DNA of 64,000 nucleotides from Dendrolimus kikuchii (GCA_019925095.2 CM034412.1:3968001-4032000), one strand, 5' to 3'; shown: positions 45,001 to 52,327, numbered from the stretch's first letter. The notes: a model not told the origin generated them from the letters alone. Numbers and translations are program-made.

Positions 45001-48000
45001 CGCATTCTACACCACTTAATACAATATTACTGCGGCCAAAGTAGTCTGTTTGTAACGCTTGGGATGCAAAACCTAGGGCGAGGTGTCTGCAGACTGTAGC
45101 AGCTTCGTATAGCGTCCATCCATTTGGACATATACCACCCCATGTACCGTTGTGGTATATCTAAAATTATCATAAAGGTATTTGAATAAAATTTCAACGT
45201 GGAAATGCGGCCAGCATTTTGGGCACTCTCTCCGCCGAGAGCGACCTGGAGTCTATTTTTTACGTATAGTTTGTTATTTTGTAAGTCTAGTTATATTTAT
45301 AATTAGTTTTAATTATGTTATTGTTTTTAGTTTTTATCATAGTTCTTATTTTATAATTTACAAATAAACTTATATATTAAATTCGATTAAGTAATTGAAC
45401 ATTTATTGGTTAGAATAGCAGAAAAATTTCAATAAAAATAAATAAAATAAAAGTAATAAGCAATTTTAAAAAGGTTTTTAAATAAAGGCTTTTGAGATCC
45501 TGGATATCATGTAGCAGCAGAGCGCTAGCGAAGTCAAGTAAAACGAGCCCAAACACGACGGGTCTATCTAGTTTAGTACAGGAGTTCCTATGGCCACCTT
45601 CCTACTCCATCATCAGATCAGCTCCATGGTACCATATTATTGCATTGTCACGCGATATACATATGCGAGCAAAATTTCAGCTCAATCGAAAACCGGGAAG
45701 TTGGTCAAATTTAACTTGCAAGATTCCACCCGAACTTACATATATCCATTGCAAGTTAATAGAAAGCTTGTAAAAATAGCCATTATTGTTGAAAAAACCG
45801 TTACATATGAATTAGTTTATTTATTCCGCTAATTGGTATCTAATTTTGCCTCCTTCTCAGCTTGTCCTTCGACAATGACCTCCCTCAAGCTATTTGATGA
45901 CCATTTTTCCCTGTCTTTACAGGTTCTCGACCACAACGTCCCTGTTTGTTTGAAATTGTCTTCCCATCTCTTATATTGTCGTCCTCTTCGCCTTTTTCAA
46001 TCTCTTGGGTACCACTCCGTTATCTTACGTGTCCATTTGTTTTCATGTCTCTCATTATATGTCCATTGCATGTAAGTCGTGGTAGCGTAATGGCTAGCGT
46101 ACGCCTCCTAAACTCAAAGGGTGCGGGTTCGATCCTGGCCGGAACGCATGCACCACTTAGGCAGTTTTCTGACCTAATGTGCATATTGTTGCAATTATCA
46201 TGTGCTAACAACAGTGAAGGCAAACATCGTGATGCAACTTGCACATCGAGATAACCGATGTGTCAAACCTGCCAAGCTGCCTTGGACAAGCGTGGCGGGT
46301 ATACTGTTCGTTCTCCTATAGTGGGAACTTTGATCAATTTGATCATGGACGGTGTGTCGTGGCCTTCCACGACTTCTGCATCCATCCACTTTTGCATTGT
46401 ATATCTGTTTAGTCATTCTTTCATCATGCATTCTTTCCACATGTCTCTGGTTCCTGAGGTTCTGACATACGGTGTCAAGATGAAACAAAGAGGTGGTTTA
46501 GTTGGTAGGTCCAAGCATGCCATCGGGAGTCCAATACTACCCTACAGTACTCCTCGAAGAGGAGGGTGTCTATGACGGATTACACATCGGCAAAAAAACC
46601 AGGGACGGATAAAGGGGGTGTTTTAGAGGGATACAAGTGTAATGTAAGTAACAATAAATAAGAAAAAGAAGAACCTACTTCGACTCGTCCTTCATAATTA
46701 TCCCTGCCACCAACTAGCCTCAAACTTGAAGTCCCAACGCCAAGAACGTCGTGTAAACGTTTGCCTATCTTCTTCTTCTTCGTGTGATTTATGAGAACTG
46801 CACCGTCATCAGTCTTATTATAACAGGACACTCCAGCAGCCTCGGTTCTATCGCAATCAGATTTTCCCCACTCCTCAAAGATACATGTAGACAAGCTAGT
46901 TTCATCACCTTGACATACTACGTTGTCTAACCAGTATTTTTCTAAAAATCAAATGATGCACAACATTTATTAAAACTCAAATCGTTAATAACATGCAAAT
47001 TGCTACTGAAAAATTTAATTATATGTCAGCAAAGATCTTCAACAAAGTACCGGAAGACTAAATATCTGTCCCCATATACATTTAATCAAGATATCATTAT
47101 TTTGCCTAAATGGCACTCTGTTGTTCGTGCCTACTCCGCAAGGGAACTGGCGTGAAGTTATGTATGTATGTATGTATGTATCATTATTTTGATCCCAACA
47201 TGATTTCAGCGTAGCTCTACCACGCCAAAAATTATTAATAAAAAAAGAATTAATTAATTAAATTTCATAAAACCTTGGACATAAACTTATCAGCTATTAG
47301 CGTTAAGTTCTGAAATTACGGTCCTAAGAGCAATAATCAAAATATCATTATTTTGAACTCAGCGTGATTTCAGCATGGCTCTACCACGTCAATATTTATT
47401 AATATAGAAATTAATTCATTTTCATAAGACTTTGGGCATAAACTCATCAGCTATTAGCGTCAGGTTCTGAAATTACGTCACAAAGAGCTGTAATCAAGAT
47501 ATCATTATCTTGATGTCAGCGTGATTCCAGTGTGGCTCTACCGCGTCAATAATTACTGATATAGAAATTAATTAATTCATTTTCATAAGACTTTGAGCAT
47601 AAATGTATAAGCTATTAGCTTCAGGTTCTGGAATTACTTCCCTAAGAGCTGTAATCAAGATATCATAATCTTGATCGCATCATGATTCCAGTGTGACTCT
47701 ACTGCGTCAGTAATGATTAACATAGGAATTAATTAATTAATTTTCATAAGACTTTAGGCATAAACTTATCAGCTATTAGCGTCAAGTTCTGGAAATCACT
47801 GCAGGGTACTTAAGTTAAGTAAGAGCTTATTATCTCAAATTTATGCTTGAGTTCCGGGAATGTTGTCTCAGTTCCGTTAATTTAGTTTGCTTAATTCTCT
47901 TGACAAATCGTTTTTGTTTGACTTATGTAGTCTGTTTATTTATGTCGGGACTTTTGAAGGAACGTCAAGTATTAGGGTGGCCGCACACCACGAATACTAT

Positions 48001-51000
48001 ATTACATCCACGTTAACTAATTACTTATACCCTTATTCCTAATATTTTTACGAGGTTTATAGGCTCGGTAAAAAACTATTCCATCTTTTTATTCAAAGTT
48101 TACCAGCCGAAAATAATATTTTTACAAGTTTATATTTATGTAGTTTACGTAATTATTGTAAGCTGAATTAGCATTAGTTCCTTTTGACTTATGACTTTGC
48201 AGTTTTGCAAGCTGTTCAGTCTTGACAACAATACACGAAAGTGAAAAAAAAACATTATTAGTTTTATTTTAAAATATTTATCTTAGGGTAGTTGATAGTC
48301 AATTGAAATGAGATTATCATCTTACAAAACGCCGAAGCGGCCTAGATTTTGAAGAAGCGTATCAAGTTTTGACGTCATTTTGAGTCAAATAGCGAATTAA
48401 CTATGGTTTAAACTGTGATTAATATTATAGCTATCATGATATTATAAACGATGGTAACAAGGTATTTTAAAGCCCGCTCTTTTACATGAGTATTATTTTA
48501 GCAATTATTGTAAATTCAGTCAGCTACCCAGTTTTGCAAATTTCTTACAAGTTTTTTTTGTGTTTCAATCATTTTTGTTGCAAATGTAGTAATCAGGTAG
48601 AAGGCCCAGCACATGGAAAGTGCTTACCTTCTCTATAGACGTCTGCAACGGTGAAGTCAACGGGTTGTCAGCTCTTGGGATGCAATAACGAGAATGGGAT
48701 AAGGTAATGAAATAGACAAATAGGACAGAGGGGATGCAAAGTCCCCTACACGCGCGGCCACCGGACCATCAACGTACTTGGCTGCGGACCCCCTGTGATC
48801 TCATACGATCGCCTGATCAGGGTGAGGTTATGAAGTCGCGAGGACCACAAATCCGCTGACAGGGCCACCAGAAGCCAAAGAATGGCCAAATAAGCCGCAG
48901 ACGAAGTTAAAGCAAAGCCGTTGAGAGACCACAGCCAGGAAGGCTCCATTAGCTCCAAACCCAGCCACCGACGAGTAGTTGTCCGTCGAATAGAAGCCGG
49001 GGCAAAGAGGTTTTCCTCAAGGCCCCAAACTCCTCGCCGCCTGAAATGGCCAAGAGGTAGAAGACCACCGAGAGAGAGGTGGATGGGATAGTGGGATAGG
49101 GTCATCAGAACTCTCACTTATCACACGAAACACGATTAGCTCAAGATTAATCGTTTCTCGCCGATATCCTGTGAGGCCGTGGTATTACACCGATTGAGAT
49201 GGCCCAAAGAGCTGTAATCGAAGTAATGATTCCAGCATGACTCTACCACGTACAAAAATTGATAAATATTTTTCGAAGAAACATTTTTTGTTGTAGTTTT
49301 TTCTCGTCGTGGTGCTGGCCGGTGTGCGGTTTTCCTTATATAATTATAATTGTCCTAATTTAGTTGACAACATCAAGTTCCTGTTAAAATTCGAATTTAG
49401 AGACTTACCAATGGCTTGGCCATAGTGTCCACCATGAGTTGCTATCCCAGTTTTGTTGAAGACACTGCAAACTACTTGAGCAGCAGCGTTGTCCCATGAA
49501 TCGTCGCAAACTGCACCCCATCGACCGCCATGGTAGATATAGACATTGCCTGTTGTTTTTGTTAGTGCATTTAATAATATTTTACATTTTCTATCTACGA
49601 AGCCGTGGTAGATAGGGCTATGAAATGTAAAAAGGCTGGCCGGAAAGCATGCATCTCTACGTGTGTCCGAGTGACGGCGCACCGCGTACAGCGGATTGCG
49701 GAGCGGATTTACACAATACAATTTACACCACATTTGAAATGTGCGAGCGGATAAGTTCAAACGTTTCAAACATATCATCATATTTTTATCCGTGCAGGAA
49801 CGGAGAAAGAATACAATTTCCTGCGGCCTGGCGGCCTGTCGTAAGAGGCGACTAAACAACCCACAGCCAGGTGGTAGGGCATTTGCCCAACTGGATGGCT
49901 ACCACCCCTGGTCTAGAGCATGCCGCCATAACAACTTTGAATTGTGTTCCGGTATTAATGACCAGGTTCCAGACTCACTTAAGAGAGCAGCAGCGCATTT
50001 GTAGCACCTTTGGTGTTGCAAATGTCCATAGGCGATGGTAACCGCTTTCCATCCAGTGGGCCGTCTGCCTGTCTGCTGAACTCCTGCAATAAAAATAAAA
50101 TAAAAAAAATATCCGCATGCGCGGTGCGCTGTGACTCAGGACGGCATACTTAGGTAGTTGTCTGATCTAATGTACCGTCGTCGTCGTCAGTCATTTGCAG
50201 TCCACTGCTGGACGTAAGCCTCCCCAAGACGGCGCTACTCATCCTTATCCTCCGATTTCCTCAGCCAGCGGCTACCGGTGACCTTGCATAGGTCGTTGGT
50301 CCATCGGGCTGGAGGGCATCCGACACTACGTTTACCGAGTCGCGGTCTCCACTCCAGGACTCGTTTGCTGCCATCGGATCTAATGTGCATATTGTTACAA
50401 TTCGGATGCATAAAAATTTGCTTATTCCGACACAGTTTTCACTTTTTAAGTGATGCGCTACATTATATTTCGGGAATCCCGCGAGATTCTTCCCGTTATT
50501 CATTACATTAGTGTTATTAATGTTATTCATTATATTACTTCAAATCGGGTTGGCTTCGACTCACCTCTATGCTTTATTGGGCAGTTGTCTAGATTATATG
50601 AACTTAGTTTCTTTAAATAAATAAATCGGCAGACAAACAAACATATTGTATATCCGCAAATTAAGCAAGTTTCGCTTGTGTTACGGGTAATATACAACGG
50701 ACCACTCTGGGGCCGATCCCAGACACCCAGACCATAGTAAATAACTGAAAGTTCGTTTCCGAAATTTACCATGATAGAGATTGAACCCGGAGCCTATGCG
50801 TTCCAGCGAGTTCGATCCGCTAAGACTTAGCCCGCATAACTACAGAGGCCGTCATTGTCTTTGTTATAATTATATGTTTTTATATTATACATAAAAAACC
50901 GAATTAAGTTTTTATGTAAGTAAATTTAAGCTACTGCCTATAATAGCCTAAAAAAACTAAAACACATCAAACAAAATAAAAGATATAACAATTTTTATTT

Positions 51001-51529
51001 ATTATAATTTTATTGTATTTCTAACGCCATCTGTCGAAAATTATAAAAATAATAAGACATGCGTAATATCAACTGGAAGGTTGCTATTAACGCCAGCTGT
51101 TTGAAAACTAAAGAACTAATATCGACGTAAGCATGTAAATAGAATGTTATTTTGGTTAAAAATAAGCCAATTTTTTTTGTATAAGCACAAAAAATTATTA
51201 CTGGGTAGGGAAAATTCGCCAGCCCTCCTAAAGCACCGCTTTTTGCTACTTATATGTTTACAATCGACACTACACGCAGCATTAAAGGTAGTGTGGATGA
51301 TGTGTGGACTTGGTTCTCAAATATAGACAAATGTAAACGGTTTACCTTCGTATTTGCTCTCGCCACCCACCAGTTTGATTCTTCCTTCTAGATACTTCTG
51401 TTTGTTTAGAAGACGTTGGATGAACGCCGCTCTCACCGCTCTTTCATTCTCATTCAAGTCTCTACATAGGACTTGCATTGTTTCTAGCAGAAGGAACATC
51501 AGTAATATCCAGATTGTTTTGGGATACAT
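31356..51529 (-). CDS. Lysyl-oxidase-like protein with two SRCR domains (9 exons, 494 aa)
   Basis: Exons, in transcript order: 51529-51346, 49549-49409, 46941-46679, 45160-44929, 41280-41129, 37456-37320, 37208-37051, 33870-33776 and 31478-31356. All have AG/GT borders, and all eight junctions keep frame. Residues 1-22 form a signal peptide. SRCR1 is about 51-149 and SRCR2 about 180-282, each with six Cys. The LOX catalytic domain runs from about 285 to 494. It carries the WHLCHMHYH copper site (H369, H371, H373), Lys396 in [11 protein letters not shown] and Tyr432 in [14 protein letters not shown]. The Lys and Tyr are 36 residues apart, as for the LTQ cofactor of LOXL2. The family oxidises peptidyl lysine in secreted matrix proteins to crosslinkable aldehydes. 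Two SRCR domains suggest the fly Lox2 type rather than the one-SRCR form. A basic linker, KKKKIGKR, at about 163-170 between the SRCR domains could be a protease site (inference). The first Met is the only one with a signal peptide. No promoter was recognised. Confidence 0.93.
31480..32390. other. LOX-like last intron, no recognised feature
   Basis: The open frames at 32081 and 32163 are short, AT-rich, on opposite strands of the same bases, and unsupported. Confidence 0.4.
32391..32637. mobile_element. 247-bp MITE, copy 2
   Basis: Same TIRs and same length as 16647-16893, only a few substitutions, flanked by ATTT on both sides. It lies in the last intron of the LOX-like gene. Confidence 0.85.
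32692..32820. repeat. Dispersed repeat E, copy 2
   Basis: ATTCTCTCGCAGGCTTAGTC and TCATCGAGTTTCA match 20650-20790. Confidence 0.5.
33075..33702 (+). mobile_element. Helitron-like element H2 family, split by SINE A
   Basis: The left part resembles H2 (GAGCTTATTTCGACACAG ... TTGTGTCCCG). The right part, 33498-33702, ends GCCGCGGGGCAACTTCTAG before T. The same right part occurs at 50520-50940. Confidence 0.6.
33180..33498 (-). mobile_element. SINE A, full length, inserted in a Helitron
   Basis: Poly(T), ATTGCAGGAGTTCAGCAGAC through TCCGTTCCTGCACGGATA. It interrupts the Helitron-like copy and is therefore younger. Confidence 0.85.
33776..33870 (-). CDS. LOX-like exon 8: LTQ tyrosine and DCQWVD
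   Basis: Acceptor GATCTTTTCCAG, donor GTATAA, 95 bp. It encodes [20 protein letters not shown] and [11 protein letters not shown]. Tyr432 is the expected cofactor partner of Lys396. Only 23 bp of the intron separates this exon from a solo LTR (33894-34563). Confidence 0.92.
33894..34563 (+). mobile_element. Solo LTR, family C (670 bp)
   Basis: It begins TGTGGCGAATG and ends TTGCACGCAACA. ATAT lies on both sides (33890-33893, 34564-34567). Inside, GGGTATATAAGTAGCG with GAGCAGTTTAGAATTGAGTT about 25 bp later looks like a TATA box and start region. No internal retrotransposon body. Confidence 0.8.
34135..34190 (+). promoter_or_regulatory. TATA-type core promoter inside LTR C
   Basis: TATATAAG at 34135 is followed ~25-35 bp later by GAGCAGTTTAGA and a run of TTCAGTT. 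The position within the LTR and the ATAT-bounded ends make it a likely retroviral-type U3/R border. It points against the LOX-like gene. Confidence 0.45.
34567..34640. repeat. Inverted repeat next to LTR C
   Basis: TTCATATTGGAGCAAGT and ACTTACTCCAATATGAA, one mismatch, about 40 bp apart. Confidence 0.6.
34880..35180 (-). repeat. Dispersed repeat D, copy 3
   Basis: GTTTATTTGTCAAAGGCGACAC, AAATAAACTATATATA and GACCGCTGTCAGTCGGAG through GGCAATGCCGATGCG. It is the best preserved copy. The T-rich left end suggests a minus-strand LINE 3' region. Confidence 0.5.
35290..35700. repeat. GC-richer repeat-like stretch
   Basis: GGGCCATAAAAATGGCCCGG (a small palindrome) and the following 380 bp are GC-richer than their surroundings. 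No protein motif was recognised in the 67-aa frame at 35537. Confidence 0.35.
35745..35840 (-). repeat. Dispersed repeat K, copy 2
   Basis: TGCTGTGCCGAAAGTTAATG and CGACACAGCCCTGATTTTCA resemble 13640-13700. Confidence 0.45.
35965..36350 (-). mobile_element. Helitron-like element, family P
   Basis: GACAAACTTCGTACCGCCTC, GATTTCTGAACGACGGGACG, and a TATATGTATATAGATA end, like 26132-26538. The CTAG border has decayed (ATTTGATCC). Confidence 0.55.
36386..36807 (+). mobile_element. Solo LTR, family B, copy 2
   Basis: TGTTACACGCCGAC to CACTCGTAACA, 422 bp. Flanks are GTAT and GTAA (three of four match). TATA-like TAGTATAAAACAATGCCC lies at about 36560 and TAATAAATTCTAT at about 36750. Confidence 0.8.
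37051..37208 (-). CDS. LOX-like exon 7: copper site end and LTQ lysine
   Basis: Acceptor TTTTTTGCAG, donor GTACAT, 158 bp. It begins with [20 protein letters not shown] and continues [13 protein letters not shown], which carries the cofactor Lys396. It ends [10 protein letters not shown]. All motif residues are intact. Confidence 0.93.
37320..37456 (-). CDS. LOX-like exon 6: RRLLRF ... WHLCH
   Basis: Acceptor AATCTTTCAG, donor GTAAGT, 137 bp, ending in phase 2. It encodes [20 protein letters not shown], then [12 protein letters not shown] and [15 protein letters not shown] and the W-H-x-C-H part of the copper site are LOX signatures. Confidence 0.9.
37786..38308 (+). mobile_element. Solo LTR, family B, divergent copy 3
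   Basis: TGTTACAATC to CTCGTAAGA, 523 bp. ATAT lies on both sides (37782-37785, 38309-38312). About 100 bp longer than other copies, with an extra central block; terminal C changed to G. Confidence 0.8.
38330..38450 (-). mobile_element. SINE B fragment
   Basis: GCAAGTTACGCTGTTGTTAT, CACTCAGACCATAGTCCACC and GTTCGTTTACGAAATTTACC match 18960-19080. Confidence 0.55.
39038..39100. repeat. (TA)n microsatellite
   Basis: About 28 TA units in the spacer of the inverted duplication. Confidence 0.95.
39180..39250 (+). repeat. LINE tail with hairpin (family T)
   Basis: GGTTGTCTGGAAGTGATCGC, TTTATAGCGATAAGACCGCC. It sits in the spacer of the inverted duplication. Confidence 0.6.
40317..41041 (+). mobile_element. 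RTE-type LINE copy with open 233-aa frame
   Basis: The frame 40321-41022 is open to its natural stop: [75 protein letters not shown] and the end TARELA. This is the region after the reverse transcriptase palm in RTE-clade proteins. A 9-bp loss between GCC repeats separates it from the 17-kb copy. Tail GAAGTTATG plus (TATG)n. The 13-bp duplication TATTGATTTATTA lies at 40304-40316 and 41042-41054. It is 5'-truncated, so not autonomous. The 163-aa antisense frame is a shadow. Confidence 0.9.
41129..41280 (-). CDS. LOX-like exon 5: start of catalytic domain
   Basis: Acceptor TTTTTCAG, donor GTACAA, 152 bp. It encodes [20 protein letters not shown], then ERTAHLQDV and [16 protein letters not shown]. 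The [12 protein letters not shown] motif is specific to lysyl oxidases. The donor is non-optimal (GTACAA), but the phase is right. Confidence 0.9.
41463..41735 (-). mobile_element. SINE A, diverged (antisense)
   Basis: TTTTTTTGCAGGGTTCAGCA through TTGTCGTCTCTTAAGAT, with small deletions. Confidence 0.7.
41740..42330. other. Intron DNA, nothing recognised
   Basis: Intron between LOX-like exons 4 and 5. The 81-aa minus frame at 42067 has no motif. Confidence 0.4.
42332..42731. mobile_element. TIR element (ACTAGTRGTC ends) with RTE insertion
   Basis: The left end ACTAGTAGTCGCCCGTGG and the right end, complement ACTAGTGGTCACCCGTGG, are inverted. Further in, ACTTCTATAATCACAGATTTCG is also mirrored. 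A right half of the same family lies at 43490-43612. Confidence 0.7.
42442..42566 (-). mobile_element. RTE 3' tip inserted in the TIR element
   Basis: (TACA)n, TAACTTCACGCCAGTT ... ACTTGCTTCTTTGACATTC. The target duplication CATTACACACA lies at 42431-42441 and 42567-42577. Confidence 0.85.
42741..43174 (+). mobile_element. Helitron-like element H4 family, copy 2
   Basis: Same start (TAATAAAACTGTAGAGGTCG) and end (GACGAAGTCGCGGGCATCAG plus CTAG) as 11582-11884. It has a different central ~200 bp, so either an insertion or a chimera. Confidence 0.65.
43212..43489 (+). mobile_element. SINE A with internal deletion
   Basis: ATCCGTGCAGGAACGGAG to CTCCTGCAATAAAAAAA. About 45 bp are missing after AGTGACCAG, joining directly to CTTTGATGTTGC. 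Confidence 0.8.
43490..43612. mobile_element. Half of an ACTAGTRGTC TIR element
   Basis: GAAATCTGTGATTATAGAAG and GGTCGAATTTCGACC (a palindrome), then AGCGACCACTAGT. Confidence 0.55.
43672..43805 (+). mobile_element. SINE A, 3' half only
   Basis: AGTCTCCCTTAAGAGAGCAG to GATCTCCTGCAATAAAAAAA. It shares the rare GCAGCTTTGATGTTGC variant with the neighbour copy at 43212, so the two are probably related by local duplication. Confidence 0.75.
44153..44460 (-). mobile_element. Helitron-like element (antisense)
   Basis: ACTAGCTGTTACACGCGACTTCGCCCGCGT: the complement ends with a GCGGGCGAAGTCGC hairpin and CTAG. AATCGGTCCAGCCGTTTAAG follows inside. Confidence 0.6.
44551..44735 (-). mobile_element. 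Helitron-like element (antisense), second copy
   Basis: ACTAGCTGTGCCCGCGACTTC, AATCGGTCAACATGTTTCAG and CAGACAGACAGACG, related to the copy at 44153. Confidence 0.6.
44738..44920 (+). mobile_element. SINE A, 5'-truncated, next to a LOX-like splice donor
   Basis: TATGCCCTCATAACAACCTTG to CTTGTGCAATAAAAAAAAA. The poly(A) ends about 2 bp from the GTGAGT donor (44928-44923) of exon 4 on the other strand. Confidence 0.85.
44929..45160 (-). CDS. LOX-like exon 4: SRCR2 core
   Basis: Acceptor AATTTTAG, donor GTGAGT, 232 bp, ending in phase 1. It encodes [20 protein letters not shown] and [11 protein letters not shown], then [15 protein letters not shown]. This SRCR is slightly degenerate (ICPNGW instead of VCDDxW). 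The poly(A) end of a SINE A copy lies directly after the donor sequence. Confidence 0.9.
45462..45775. repeat. Dispersed element M, copy 2
   Basis: It matches 2925-3215 in opposite orientation, for example GGCTTTTGAGATCCTGGATATC split over ~25 bp and GCAAGATTCCACCCGAACTT. The 93-aa frame 45492-45773 mirrors the 70-aa minus frame at 2982 and reflects shared repeat sequence, not a gene. Confidence 0.65.
45845..46075 (-). pseudogene. Degraded RTE/LINE C-terminal fragment
   Basis: The minus strand gives [15 protein letters not shown], then after stops pieces with KRGRRGR-like basic runs. This is the pattern of the GHVxRM ... RPxKRW region. Weak. Confidence 0.4.
46078..46325 (+). mobile_element. 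SINE C (tRNA-like), sense copy
   Basis: GTGGTAGCGTAATGGCTAGC (A box) and GGGTGCGGGTTCGATCCTGG (B box, 11 of 11) lie about 35 bp apart. A ~150-bp body follows, ending CGTGGCGGGTATACTG. It is the cleanest tRNA-derived head in the window; no intact cloverleaf acceptor stem was found. Confidence 0.75.
46326..46455 (-). mobile_element. RTE fragment without 3' tail
   Basis: The minus strand reads [20 protein letters not shown], then [12 protein letters not shown]. It retains the HDERM segment lost from the 17-kb copy. Confidence 0.75.
46679..46941 (-). CDS. LOX-like exon 3: end of SRCR1, linker, start of SRCR2
   Basis: Acceptor ATTTTTAG, donor GTAGGT, 263 bp. It encodes [25 protein letters not shown], a linker with two N-glycosylation sequons (NKT, NHT) and a Lys cluster, and then [16 protein letters not shown], which opens the second SRCR. 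Confidence 0.9.
47087..47820. repeat. Satellite-like tandem array, ~160-bp period, about four units
   Basis: The landmark words ATCAAGATATCATTAT recur at about 47087, 47338, 47495 and 47656. Within each unit TTCAG/CCAG ... GGCTCTACC.CGTCA, AGAAATTAATTAATTCATTT and AAACT.ATCAGCTATTAGC keep their order. A partial unit recurs alone at 49200-49255. Confidence 0.85.
47105..47178 (+). mobile_element. RTE 3' tip inside the 160-bp satellite
   Basis: GCCTAAATGGCACTCTGTTG to GGCGTGAAGT plus (TATG)n, with the 13-bp duplication TATCATTATTTTG at 47092-47104 and 47179-47191. Confidence 0.88.
47820..48590. other. Intron DNA, nothing recognised
   Basis: AT-rich LOX-like intron 2. No repeat shared with other parts was spotted. 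Confidence 0.4.
48595..49200 (-). pseudogene. LINE remnant (3' region) plus SINE A-like tail
   Basis: 48595-48660 resembles the SINE A/LINE tail (AAGGCCCAGCACATGG). 48860-49060 contains GGCTCCATTAGCTCCAAACCC, GACGAGTAGTTGTCCG and CAAGGCCCCAAACTCCTCG, which recur at 57640-57830. The 123-aa minus frame has no recognised domain. Confidence 0.45.
49409..49549 (-). CDS. LOX-like exon 2: SRCR1 core
   Basis: Acceptor AAAACAACAG, donor GTAAGT, 141 bp. It encodes [20 protein letters not shown] and then [10 protein letters not shown], the hallmark SRCR pattern (W-G-x-VCDD-x-W ... VVC). Cys76 and Cys89 of the predicted protein lie here. Confidence 0.92.
49788..50110 (+). mobile_element. SINE A, full length
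   Basis: ATCCGTGCAGGAACGGAG to CTCCTGCAATAAAAATAAAATAAAAAAAA. About 240 bp upstream (transcript sense) of LOX-like exon 2. Confidence 0.85.
50130..50404 (+). mobile_element. SINE C fragment with RTE insertion
   Basis: TTAGGTAGTTGTCTGATCTAATGT and, after the insert, GATCTAATGTGCATATTGTTAC are continuous in SINE C. The 10-bp duplication GATCTAATGT lies at 50164-50173 and 50377-50386. Confidence 0.7.
50174..50376 (-). mobile_element. RTE-like LINE 3' end with (GAC)n tail
   Basis: GTCGTCGTCGTC, CATTTGCAGTCCACTGCTGG, ACGTAAGCCTCCCCAAG, GTTGGTCCATCGGGCTGG. In antisense this is the end of a second RTE-like family, which ends in a trinucleotide run instead of TATG. Confidence 0.7.
50405..50950 (+). 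mobile_element. Helitron-like element H2 family, split by SINE B
   Basis: TTTGCTTATTCCGACACAGT, TTCGGGAATCCCGCGAGATT, ATTACTTCAAATCGGGTTGG and, after the SINE, TTTTTATATTATACATAAAAAACC. Same order as 33075-33702. Confidence 0.6.
50625..50865 (-). mobile_element. SINE B (tRNA-like), antisense, in a Helitron
   Basis: CGGCAGACAAACAAACATATTG to AACTACAGAGGCCGTCATTG. The complement carries a B-box-like GGTTCAATCTC, more decayed than in 18935-19160. Confidence 0.7.
51346..51529 (-). CDS. LOX-like exon 1: signal peptide and start of SRCR1
   Basis: It starts at the ATG at 51529, encoding [20 protein letters not shown] and then LC, a clear secretion signal. A short charged stretch and [11 protein letters not shown], the first strand of an SRCR domain, follow. 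Donor GTAAAC lies after phase 1. Confidence 0.88.
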
Positions 51530-51539
51530 CTTTGTTACT

Positions 51540-52320
51540 TCCTTTTATGAAAACCTTGCTGTTTGATGATTTTGATATAAGTGAAGATAGTTGTTTTTTT
51601 AATTTTTAGGGTCCCCTCTCTGACGAACAACATATGTAGAACGAGCGTATAAAAAACGCCATTTGCCAAATTTACATTAAATAACTAATTTGATTAATTT
51701 TTAAAAATTAAAGTCTATTTTAAATAGGACGGTATGGGAGGTTTTACGTAAATAGAGAAATAAACAACGTAGTTATAAACTAAATATAAGATTATGATTA
51801 AATATATTTTTATATCATTAAAATTAATATTTTGTTTCTACGAAAGTTTACGAAAATTGTGTAGATTAAATACTTATTTATATATCAAAATACTGGCCAC
51901 TTAATTTTACATTATTATAATTAAAATAAAATCGAGTTGGTCGTGATTCGAACAAAAGAAAAAAATGATGATTCATTTTCTCTAATCCCATTTTAATAAT
52001 TTAAATATATACTTATATAATTTTGCCTCCTTCGGGTCCATCACAATAATGATACAAATTAAATTTTATGAATATGTCAGCCATACCATCCTATTTGTGA
52101 TTGACTTTTATGCACATATTAAATAAGAAAGTTAAAATGAACTGTAATTTCTGTATGCATAAAAGAAAAAAGTTACATTCGTAATTCGAAAAACTTTTAA
52201 AAGAACACACATAAATCACGCAAACCGAATCTTTAATTCAAATTTTTCTTTCGTTCTTTTACATCTTAAAAAGCTTTTGTTGCAAAACACAAACTTATTT
52301 TGATGTTATCTGAACAAGAC
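51540..52320. other. Upstream flank of the LOX-like gene
   Basis: AT-rich. It should contain the promoter, but no convincing TATA or initiator could be chosen, and a noncoding first exon cannot be excluded. Confidence 0.4.
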
Positions 52321-52327
52321 TGAGAGA

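Noticed and set aside
45492..45773. 93-aa frame resembling the minus frame at 2982-3194
   Set aside because: Both lie in dispersed element M. Similarity is due to the shared repeat.
46078..46160. Functional tRNA gene
   Set aside because: A and B boxes are present, but no acceptor stem or anticodon arm closes, and a SINE body follows. SINE C copies recur at 18300, 50130 and 55605.
47087..47820. CRISPR-like array
   Set aside because: Repeats are contiguous ~160-bp diverged units without spacers, in animal intron DNA.
48746..49117. 123-aa minus frame as a host gene
   Set aside because: Part of the sequence recurs at 57640-57830 as a LINE remnant, and no domain is seen.
49344..49859. 171-aa minus frame containing an SRCR motif
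   Set aside because: Only 49549-49409 is coding. The frame reads through the acceptor into intron and a SINE A. Splice sites and phase define the exon.
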